Source: Paracoccaceae bacterium
Lineage (GTDB): Bacteria; Pseudomonadota; Alphaproteobacteria; Rhodobacterales; Rhodobacteraceae
Assembly (NCBI GenBank): GCA_027080755.1
Contig: JALWQC010000243.1
Coordinates: 1 to 6,038, forward strand
Length of the DNA: 6,038 bases
Direction: 5' to 3'
The notes beneath the pieces were generated by a model. That model did not search any database. It was not told the DNA's origin and saw nothing but the letters and a program-made list of their open reading frames with translations. How positions within the stretch are numbered: the first letter of the stretch is position 1; each line of letters starts with the position of its first letter. The position numbers were made by a program, and so were the translations under genes. Positions 1 through 4,560 of the stretch are shown here, in pieces.

Positions 1-10
1 CACGCTCACA

Positions 11-107
11 GTCAGGCGGATTTGTTTCCTGAGTAGGCGCAGGGCCGCAGGAATAGTGGTTCTATTTGCAGGACCTGCAACGCATTCAGGGGGCAAATCC
101 GCCTGAC
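11..107. repeat. Long imperfect hairpin with perfect 14-bp outer arms, possible structured RNA
   Basis: The arms at 11-24 and 94-107 are exact reverse complements over 14 bases. Further pairing continues inward: 28-34 with 84-90 (one G-T pair), 37-39 with 81-83, 47-51 with 74-78, and 52-56 with 62-66 closing a 5-base loop. An alternative inner fold is the dyad 66-72/74-80 (TTGCAGG-A-CCTGCAA). The result is a rod about 97 bases long with small internal loops, more like a folded RNA or leader element than a simple terminator; no T-tract follows either arm. The strand of transcription cannot be told. No RNA family was recognised. The structure is directly visible; an RNA function is inference. 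Confidence 0.5.
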
Positions 108-114
108 CCGAAGG

Positions 115-212
115 GCGGCGCAGGCGCTTCATCTCGGGCGCTTTCTGTCCTTGAAAAGGGGGCCACCCTGTCCGGCGGGCAGAAAACCCCCGATATTTCG
201 CGCCTGCGCCGC
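115..212. repeat. Second long imperfect hairpin with 13-bp GC-rich outer arms
   Basis: Positions 115-127 and 200-212 are reverse complements over 13 bases. Inward, 134-138 pairs with 189-193, 142-147 with 180-185, 148-150 with 177-179 (one G-T pair), and 157-160 with 166-169. This gives another rod of about 98 bases, starting only 7 bases after the first hairpin. The octamer GGCGCAGG occurs at 36-43 and again at 117-124, so the right arm (203-210) could pair with either copy. This permits a competing fold between the two hairpins. No T-tract follows. The function is unknown. Confidence 0.45.
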
Positions 213-334
213 TGTGCGCATAAGATTAATCGCTCCTGACCCCAAGATATGCGAATTTTGATATTGACGCGCCCCGCGCCCTTGCGTATTCACGGCCTCG
301 CATCACCGATGCAGCGCGGTTCGCCGCAAGGGTC
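213..334. other. Non-coding upstream region of tRNA-Tyr
   Basis: This stretch contains no credible coding frame. It holds the candidate tRNA promoter described separately, followed by about 40 bases of GC-rich leader. Nothing else was recognised. Confidence 0.6.
264..292 (+). promoter_or_regulatory. Candidate sigma-70-type promoter for tRNA-Tyr
   Basis: A TTGACG -35 box (264-269, five of six consensus bases) is separated by 17 bases from a TATTCA -10 box (287-292, weak). A GC-rich stretch follows, and transcription would start near 299-300, about 35 bases before the tRNA. The -35 box and spacing are good and the -10 box is poor. Stable-RNA promoters with a GC-rich discriminator fit this shape. 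Confidence 0.45.
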
Positions 335-420
335 GGGGGGGTGGCAGAGTGGTCAAATGCAACGGACTGTAACTCCGTCCGGGAAACCGTACACTGGTTC
401 GAATCCAGTCCCCCCCACCA
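335..420 (+). tRNA. tRNA-Tyr (anticodon GUA), class II with encoded CCA
   Basis: A full cloverleaf can be drawn. The acceptor stem is seven G at 335-341 against seven C at 410-416. The D stem is 344-346/358-360. The anticodon stem is 362-366/374-378, around loop 367-373 with anticodon GTA at 369-371. A long variable arm lies at 379-392 with a CGG/CCG stem. The T stem is 393-397/405-409 around TTCGAAT. The discriminator is A417, followed by an encoded CCA at 418-420. The long variable arm and GUA anticodon identify a bacterial tyrosine tRNA. The uniform G7:C7 acceptor stem is striking. No second copy of the 3' end, as an integrated element would leave, was seen in the window. Confidence 0.97.
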
Positions 421-465
421 CTTTCCGACATCAGGACGGTTGCAATACGCGGGCAATTGCGTAAC

Positions 466-481
466 CCTTCGGTATCGAAGG
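466..481 (+). promoter_or_regulatory. Hairpin overlapping the Shine-Dalgarno of the FAH-family gene
   Basis: CCTTCG (466-471) and CGAAGG (476-481) form a perfect 6-bp stem closed by a GTAT loop. The right arm contains most of the Shine-Dalgarno sequence (AAGGAG, 478-483), which lies 7 bases before the ATG at 491. When folded, the ribosome binding site would be partly hidden, so the hairpin may set or modulate translation. The pairing is visible; the effect is inferred. Confidence 0.45.
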
Positions 482-490
482 AGAACAACC

Positions 491-1336
491 ATGAAACTTC
501 TGCGTTTTGGCCCTGCGGGGCAGGAAAAACCCGGCGTTCTGGATGAACAGGGGCAGATCCGCGATCTGTCGGGGATTGTGGCGGATTTTGCCGGGGCCGG
601 TGTGTCGCTGGATACGATCGCGCATATCGACTCGCTCGACCTTGCGGCCCTGCCGCTGGCGGCGCCGGAACAGCGGATCGGGGCCTGTCTGGGGTGGGTG
701 CCGAATTTCTACTGTATCGGCCTGAACTACGCGCGCCACGCGGCCGAGGCGGGCATGGACAAACCGCAGGAACCGATCCTGTTTTCCAAGGCGGCCTCGG
801 CCCTCTCGGGCCCGTTTGATCCGGTTGTCATCCCCGAAGGCTCCGAAAAAACCGACTGGGAGGCAGAGCTGGGCGTAATCATCGGCCGCCCCGTCCACAA
901 TATTTCGCAAGACAAGGCCCTGTCCTGCGTGGCGGGCTATTGCACCGTTAACGACATCTCCGAACGCGCCTGGCAGCTGGAACATGGCGGCCAGTGGATA
1001 AAGGGCAAATCCGCCCCCACCTTCGGCCCCGTCGGCCCCTATATCGTCACCGCGGACGAGGTGCCGGACCCGCAGGCGCTGGCGGTCAAGCTGTCGCTGA
1101 ACGGCGAAACCATGCAGGATTCCGGCACGGCGGACATGATTTTCGGCGTGGCGGAAATTATCGCCTATATGTCCCGTTTCATGACCCTTCTGCCCGGGGA
1201 CCTGATCAGCACCGGCACCCCCGAAGGCGTCGGCATGGGCGCGAATCCCCCCCGTTTCCTGCGCGCCGGCGATGAAATGACGCTGGAGGTCGGCCCCCTC
1301 GGGGCGCAACGCCTGCCGGTTGTCGCTGCGGGGTGA
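491..1336 (+). CDS. Fumarylacetoacetate hydrolase (FAH) family protein
   Basis: This is a 281-residue cytosolic enzyme of the FAH fold, which hydrolyses, hydrates or decarboxylates 2-keto acids using a divalent metal. Visible family motifs are Y-C-I-G-L-N-Y at 74-80, D-W-E-A-E-L-G at 122-128, V-N-D-I-S at 153-157, K-G-K-S-A-P-T-F-G-P at 171-180 and G-D-L-I-S-T-G-T-P-E-G-V-G-M-G at 236-250. E124, E126 and D155 are the expected metal ligands. Residues 1-70 form the usual variable N-terminal region. The length suits bacterial homologues, often annotated as ureidoglycolate lyase or 2-hydroxyhepta-2,4-diene-1,7-dioate isomerase, but the substrate cannot be read from sequence. The start at 491 is chosen because AAGGAG lies 7 bases upstream; the frame is open further back but enters the tRNA. 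With no clear terminator after the tRNA, the two may share a transcript. Neighbouring genes give no pathway clue. Confidence 0.93.
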   Translation: MKLLRFGPAGQEKPGVLDEQGQIRDLSGIVADFAGAGVSLDTIAHIDSLDLAALPLAAPEQRIGACLGWVPNFYCIGLNYARHAAEAGMDKPQEPILFSKAASALSGPFDPVVIPEGSEKTDWEAELGVIIGRPVHNISQDKALSCVAGYCTVNDISERAWQLEHGGQWIKGKSAPTFGPVGPYIVTADEVPDPQALAVKLSLNGETMQDSGTADMIFGVAEIIAYMSRFMTLLPGDLISTGTPEGVGMGANPPRFLRAGDEMTLEVGPLGAQRLPVVAAG

Positions 1337-1354
1337 TGTATTCCGGCAACATGC

Positions 1355-1383
1355 GTGACATTTTTTTATGTAATGCTTAAAAA
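1355..1383 (+). promoter_or_regulatory. Candidate promoter for porin 1
   Basis: GTGACA (1355-1360, five of six -35 consensus bases) is followed by a 17-base spacer and TAAAAA (1378-1383, four of six -10 bases). The start of transcription would be near 1390, leaving a leader of about 66 bases. A T7 run (1361-1367) lies in the spacer. No convincing terminator hairpin for the FAH-family gene precedes it, so read-through from that gene is also possible. Confidence 0.35.
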
Positions 1384-1410
1384 ACGGCACAAGACATGTT
1401 ACCCTTGGGT

Positions 1411-1439
1411 CAACAGGGGGCGAGTCCCGTCCCCTCTTG
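1411..1439 (+). promoter_or_regulatory. Leader hairpin just upstream of the porin 1 ribosome binding site
   Basis: CAA (1411-1413) pairs with TTG (1437-1439). After a C-C mismatch, 1415-1420 pairs with 1430-1435 (A-T, four G-C, one G-T), around a 9-base loop. The hairpin ends 4 bases before the strong Shine-Dalgarno AGGAGG (1444-1449), leaving that site open. It may protect the mRNA 5' region or serve as a small-RNA or protein target; this role is inferred. Confidence 0.35.
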
Positions 1440-1455
1440 AAACAGGAGGATCATT

Positions 1456-2361
1456 ATGTCCCGCATTTCCCGCAATATTCTGCTTTCCACCCCGATCATC
1501 GCCCTTGCCGCCCTTGGCGCACAGGGGGCGGCGGCGCAATCGTCCGGTTTTTATATGGATGGCACCGTGCGCGCCAACTATACCTCGGGCAGCACCGGTG
1601 AGTTCTGGGGCTTGAGCACTATCGACCTGGGCTATGACGCCGCTGCGGCCGGTGGCGGCAACTGGGGGATAGAGGCCGACATCCTTGCCTTTGCCTTTGA
1701 TACCGGACTGGAGGCAGGCTATCGCGCCTCTGTTTACTATGACACGGATTACGGCCGCTTTACGGTCGGGATGCCCAAGGGGCCGCTGGGCGATTATGTG
1801 GAAACGCCGACTTTTGCCGGCTCGGGGATGATGCAGCTGGAAGGCTCCATGATCTTTGGCGGTGTGCTGGATATGCTAAGCTTCGATGCCAGCTCTCCCG
1901 TTGTCGGCGTGCGCTATGACAGCCGGCCGGGGGACTTCAGCTATGGTATGTCCGTGACGACTTTGCTGGGGAGCGGGACGCCGATTTACGCCGCCGCCGC
2001 CGCCTATAAAAACGGCAATTACACGCTGTCCGGCGGGGTGGAATCTATTGATGGCGATTTGGGCGCGAGCCTGACCCTGAAGGGCGATTTCGACAAGTTC
2101 AGCGCCTTGCTGGCAGTTGGCTCCCCGGCTGCCTTCGGTTCGGGGGCGATGTATTACGACGCGGAACTGGCTTATGATGCGATGGACAACCTGACCCTGA
2201 CGGCAGGGGTTGTCGGCGGGGGCACCAGCGCCAATATCGCCCCCTATGCCGGCGCGGAATATACCTTTATGGAAAACGGTATGGCCGGCCTGTCCGTGAT
2301 AGGGGGCAGCAACACGGTATACGAGGCCTATGTCGGCTGGGACTTCAGCTTCGGCGGCTAG
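1456..2361 (+). CDS. Outer-membrane porin-like beta-barrel protein (porin 1 of 4)
   Basis: This 301-residue exported protein probably forms a diffusion channel in the outer membrane. Residues 1-27 are a signal peptide: arginines near the N-terminus, a hydrophobic core at 8-22, and an A-A-A site before Gln28. The mature part has no Cys and alternating short amphipathic strands rich in Gly, Tyr, Asp and Ala. The hairpin Y-Y-D-T-D-Y-G-R-F-T-V-G (94-105) resembles the strand preceding the constriction loop of Rhodobacter-type porins, and 106-150 would be that loop. Other porin-like strand pairs are V-R-Y-D..F-S-Y-G (152-164), Y-K-N-G-N-Y-T-L-S-G-G-V-E (184-196) and A-E-Y-T-F-M-E-N-G (267-275). 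The last strand V-G-W-D-F-S-F (293-299) is followed by two glycines instead of ending on Phe. The start follows AGGAGG by 6 bases. It is most similar to the next gene, above all in the signal peptide. The solute carried is unknown. Confidence 0.85.
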   Translation: MSRISRNILLSTPIIALAALGAQGAAAQSSGFYMDGTVRANYTSGSTGEFWGLSTIDLGYDAAAAGGGNWGIEADILAFAFDTGLEAGYRASVYYDTDYGRFTVGMPKGPLGDYVETPTFAGSGMMQLEGSMIFGGVLDMLSFDASSPVVGVRYDSRPGDFSYGMSVTTLLGSGTPIYAAAAAYKNGNYTLSGGVESIDGDLGASLTLKGDFDKFSALLAVGSPAAFGSGAMYYDAELAYDAMDNLTLTAGVVGGGTSANIAPYAGAEYTFMENGMAGLSVIGGSNTVYEAYVGWDFSFGG

Positions 2362-2382
2362 AAACGCCCTACAGCAAAGCGG

Positions 2383-2416
2383 AAGGGCTGCCCGAAAGGG
2401 TGGCCCTTTGTGTCTT
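2383..2416 (+). terminator. Terminator-like hairpin after porin 1
   Basis: An 11-bp stem (2383-2393/2398-2408, with two G-T pairs) is capped by a GAAA tetraloop and starts 22 bases after the porin 1 stop. The tract after it is T-rich but interrupted (TGTGTCTTTT), so termination may be incomplete. The stem itself is very stable. Confidence 0.75.
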
Positions 2417-2460
2417 TTCCGCAACAAATCGGGCTTTTTTGTGGGATTTTCCCCGAATTG

Positions 2461-2490
2461 TTGTGCGGTGCGTGTGGTTTCCCTTATAAA
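2461..2490 (+). promoter_or_regulatory. Candidate promoter for porin 2
   Basis: TTGTGC (2461-2466) is followed by an 18-base spacer and TATAAA (2485-2490, five of six -10 bases). Transcription would begin near 2497, giving a leader of about 32 bases. The -10 box lies inside the dyad CCCTT-ATAA-AAGGG (2481-2494), which could be an operator-like palindrome. A second small hairpin, CAAAG-TCAC-CTTTG (2497-2510), sits at the predicted 5' end of the mRNA. Confidence 0.4.
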
Positions 2491-2528
2491 AGGGGGCAAA
2501 GTCACCTTTGTTAACAACAGGAATAGCT

Positions 2529-3458
2529 ATGTCCCGTACATCCCGTAATCTTCTTCTTGCCGCGCCGGTTCTTGCCCTTGCCAGCCTCGGGGCGCAGGGG
2601 GTTGCCGCGCAATCCTCCGGTTTTTATCTGAACGGCCATGCCCAGGCCGGTGTGATTTCTGCCGGCGGGGATATTTATGGCACGACGGATCTGGATTTCG
2701 GCTATGACGCCGCCTCTGCCGGTGGCGGCAGCTGGGGTGTGGACGCCAACCTGCAGGGGTATTACTCCCGCACCTCGACATCTTCCAGCACCATGGGCGC
2801 GATTTCCGCCTCGCTATATTTCGACACCAGCTACGGCCGCTTCAGCATCGGCATGCCCGACAGCCCGCTGGACGATTATGTCGGCTACCCGGATATGGCC
2901 GGTTCCTCTCTGGGGACGCTTTTGCTGCTGCCGGTTCGTATCAGTTCCAACAGTTTTTTGCGCCTGACGGGGATGCAGGTCTATGGGCTGCGCTATGACG
3001 GCAGTGCCGGCAATTTCGAATATGGCGCCGCCGCGAGCTATGTTGCCGGCGGGGGCGGGGACACTCTTCTGGAAGGGGCGGTTTCCTATCAGAACGGGAA
3101 TTATACCCTGGGGGCGGGCGTCGAAAGTTACAGCGGCAGCGGGGTTATCGGCTATAATATATCCGCGCGCATGGATACGGGGCGCCTGAGCGCCGAGGCA
3201 AGCGTTGTCAGACCTGCCGTTTTCCCCATCGGGACGTTTTATGACGTAAATATGGGCTATGCGGTTAACGATAACCTGAGCGCGACTCTCGGGGTATTTG
3301 GCCGGCTGGTACCGTCAGGCGGCTTGACACTGCCATATGCCGGTGTGCGCTACACCATCTTTGAAAACGGGTATATCAATGCGTCCGGGCTGGATGTGTT
3401 TTCTGGCTCGCCCGTATATGAAATCGCTGTCGGCTGGAATTTCGACATCGGCAGCTAG
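2529..3458 (+). CDS. Outer-membrane porin-like beta-barrel protein (porin 2 of 4)
   Basis: This 309-residue exported protein is a close paralogue of porin 1. Its signal peptide (1-27, ending V-A-A before Gln28) differs from that of porin 1 at only a few positions and keeps G-A-Q-G. Shared strands include L-Y-F-D-T-S-Y-G-R-F-S-I-G-M-P (96-110), L-R-Y-D-G..F-E-Y-G (154-166), Y-Q-N-G-N-Y-T-L-G-A-G-V-E-S (187-200) and V-R-Y-T-I-F-E-N-G (273-281). The putative constriction-loop region (111-153), with a hydrophobic L-L-L-L-P segment at 131-135, differs completely from porin 1, so pore properties may differ. The last strand reads V-G-W-N-F-D-I-G-S, so the terminal pair is G-S rather than G-G. The first motif is Y-L-N-G-H instead of Y-M-D-G. 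The ATG at 2529 is chosen over an in-frame TTG at 2508, because it begins the signal peptide shared with porin 1 and has AGGA 6 bases upstream, a weak site. Confidence 0.85.
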   Translation: MSRTSRNLLLAAPVLALASLGAQGVAAQSSGFYLNGHAQAGVISAGGDIYGTTDLDFGYDAASAGGGSWGVDANLQGYYSRTSTSSSTMGAISASLYFDTSYGRFSIGMPDSPLDDYVGYPDMAGSSLGTLLLLPVRISSNSFLRLTGMQVYGLRYDGSAGNFEYGAAASYVAGGGGDTLLEGAVSYQNGNYTLGAGVESYSGSGVIGYNISARMDTGRLSAEASVVRPAVFPIGTFYDVNMGYAVNDNLSATLGVFGRLVPSGGLTLPYAGVRYTIFENGYINASGLDVFSGSPVYEIAVGWNFDIGS

Positions 3459-3476
3459 GGTCAGGACCGATCCGCG

Positions 3477-3504
3477 AAAAGCCGCCCTTCGGGGCGGTTT
3501 TTTT
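3477..3504 (+). terminator. Rho-independent terminator after porin 2
   Basis: A GC-rich stem (3481-3487/3492-3498) is capped by a C(TTCG)G tetraloop. It is extended by A-T pairs (3477-3480/3499-3502) and followed by an uninterrupted T-run through 3504. This is a textbook intrinsic terminator, 18 bases after the porin 2 stop. Confidence 0.95.
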
Positions 3505-3550
3505 ATGGGCGAAGGGCATTTTTACTACAAATGGGGTATGCGGGGCGGAA
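3505..3550 (+). other. Presumed promoter interval for porin 3, no clear boxes
   Basis: Because a strong terminator precedes it, porin 3 should be transcribed from somewhere in this interval or the leader that follows. No convincing -35/-10 pair was found. An AT-richer patch, TTTTTACTACAAAT, lies at about 3519-3532. Confidence 0.3.
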
Positions 3551-3597
3551 TCGGGGGCCGTAAACAAAACCATCTTTTACCTTTCAGGAGCCCCCGA
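3551..3597 (+). promoter_or_regulatory. Leader hairpin enclosing the porin 3 translation start region
   Basis: TCGGGGGC (3551-3558) and GCCCCCGA (3590-3597) are exact 8-bp reverse complements. Inside, GTAAA (3560-3564) pairs with TTTAC (3576-3580) around an 11-base loop. The Shine-Dalgarno AGGAG (3586-3590) lies in the internal loop, with its last G in the stem. The whole spacer before the ATG at 3599 is in the right arm. Folding would therefore restrict ribosome loading, as in RNA thermometers or targets of small RNAs. The pairing is visible; the control mechanism is inferred. Confidence 0.55.
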
Positions 3598-3598
3598 A

Positions 3599-4501
3599 AT
3601 GTCGAAAATCCACACGATCCTTGCCGCCGGCCTTGTTGCCACCCCTCTGTTTGCCGCCTCTAACGCATTGGCGCAGGAGGGGTTTTATATGGATGGCTCT
3701 GTGCTGGCCGCTTACAACGGCGGCTTTGGCGATATGGTCGATGTCACGCTGGGCTATGACGGGATTGCCGGCCTGCCGATGGGGCTGGAAATCTATGCAA
3801 CGGACAGCCGGGGGGCGGGAACGCCTTCCAGCAGTTTTGCCGGCGCCTTCTATTACGATACCGCGCTGGGGCGGTTTTCTGTCGGCCTGCCGAAATCGGC
3901 GCTGGATGACTATGTCTCCCTCTTTTCCTTTGGCCACAACCCGGACATCGTGTCCACGTTTGCGGCAAATTTTCTGGATTACCGCACCCTGAATTTCCCG
4001 CAATCCCCCGGTGATTTCAAGGTCGGTGTGCGTTTTGACGGCACAGCCGGCGGGGTGGACTACGGGCTTTCCTATACGGCACTTACGGGCGGGGTATACA
4101 GCGTATCGGGCGGGGCGCGCTATCGCTTCGGGTCGTATTACACCGTCGCCGCCGGTTTCGAGAACTCCCCCGAGGGGGGCAGCAACCGGACCCGTTTGTC
4201 GGCCTCTTTCGCGGCGGATTACGACAGCTTCGGCTTTAGCATCATGGCCAAGCAAGGGTTACAGATTATCGGGGGCGGGGTGCTTTATACCGCGCGGGGC
4301 TATTACGACTGGAACAATTTCGAAGCCTTCGCCGAGGTGTTCGGGGACGGTCTTTCCACGCCAGGCAAGTACAACGTCGGGGTGGAATATACCTTTATGG
4401 ACAACGGCTATGTCGGGGTCGAGGTTTCCAACGGCGGCTTTGGCGGTGGCACACCTGCCTATAACATTTACGCCGGCTGGAACATCGCTTTCGGCGGCTA
4501 G
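3599..4501 (+). CDS. Outer-membrane porin-like beta-barrel protein (porin 3 of 4)
   Basis: This 300-residue exported protein belongs to the same family. The signal peptide spans 1-25 (A-L-A before Gln26). The mature chain begins G-F-Y-M-D-G, has no Cys and contains L-G-Y-D-G-I-A-G-L-P-M-G (51-62), F-Y-Y-D-T-A-L-G-R-F-S-V-G (84-96), A-L-D-D-Y-V (101-106, entry to the putative constriction loop), V-G-V-R-F-D-G (142-148), Y-R-F-G-S-Y-Y-T-V-A-A-G-F-E (175-188), Y-Y-D-W-N-N (235-240) and G-V-E-Y-T-F-M-D-N-G-Y-V-G-V-E (261-275). It ends Y-A-G-W-N-I-A-F-G-G. It shares the Y-Y-D-W-N-N, V-E-Y-T-F-M-D-N-G-Y-V-G-V-E and Y-N-I-Y-A-G-W-N blocks with porin 4, marking them as closest relatives. AGGAG lies 8 bases before the ATG. 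Transcription likely starts downstream of the porin 2 terminator and may continue into porin 4. The substrate is unknown. Confidence 0.85.
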   Translation: MSKIHTILAAGLVATPLFAASNALAQEGFYMDGSVLAAYNGGFGDMVDVTLGYDGIAGLPMGLEIYATDSRGAGTPSSSFAGAFYYDTALGRFSVGLPKSALDDYVSLFSFGHNPDIVSTFAANFLDYRTLNFPQSPGDFKVGVRFDGTAGGVDYGLSYTALTGGVYSVSGGARYRFGSYYTVAAGFENSPEGGSNRTRLSASFAADYDSFGFSIMAKQGLQIIGGGVLYTARGYYDWNNFEAFAEVFGDGLSTPGKYNVGVEYTFMDNGYVGVEVSNGGFGGGTPAYNIYAGWNIAFGG

Positions 4502-4506
4502 GAACA

Positions 4507-4546
4507 GCTGCCGGCCCTGCGGGGGCGGGGCCGGTGGTTTTATTTT
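4507..4546 (+). terminator. Hairpin with U-tract between porins 3 and 4 (terminator or attenuator)
   Basis: Positions 4507-4520 pair with 4525-4538 in a stem of about 14 bp (some G-T pairs) around a GGGG loop. The core CCGGCCC/GGGCCGG (4511-4517/4528-4534) is perfect. The T-rich tract GGTTTTATTTTT follows. The structure fits an intrinsic terminator, but it occupies most of the 59-base gap and ends only about 4 bases before the porin 4 Shine-Dalgarno. A partial terminator or an mRNA-stabilising intercistronic hairpin is therefore as likely as a full stop. Confidence 0.85.
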
Positions 4547-4560
4547 TAACGGAGTCAGCA

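Noticed and set aside
1..133. Minus-strand open frame starting at an ATG at 133 and running off the left edge (44 codons)
   Set aside because: Only about 57% of third positions are G or C, which looks lower than in the real genes. No well-placed ribosome binding site is seen, the product is unfamiliar, and the frame overlaps the long hairpin. A gene start cannot be excluded, but there is no positive support.
11..212. 6S RNA, signal recognition particle RNA, RNase P RNA or a known riboswitch
   Set aside because: No hallmark of any of these was recognised. Each rod is shorter than a typical 6S RNA, and the conserved signal recognition particle loop, RNase P and thiamine/cobalamin/SAM riboswitch motifs were not seen.
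335..420. tRNA-Tyr as an integration site of a genomic island
   Set aside because: No repeat of the tRNA 3' end, integrase or phage-like gene is present in the window; the downstream genes look chromosomal.
341..490. N-terminal extension of the FAH-family frame to 341
   Set aside because: It would translate the tRNA gene. The ATG at 491 has a clear Shine-Dalgarno and begins the conserved protein.
1337..1367. Rho-independent terminator after the FAH-family gene
   Set aside because: There is a T7 run at 1361-1367, but no stable hairpin precedes it.
431..1390. Long minus-strand open frame opposite the FAH-family gene
   Set aside because: It is a shadow of a GC-rich gene. The plus strand has a full conserved enzyme with metal ligands, and the minus product is a low-complexity mix of Arg, Gly and Ala with no motif.
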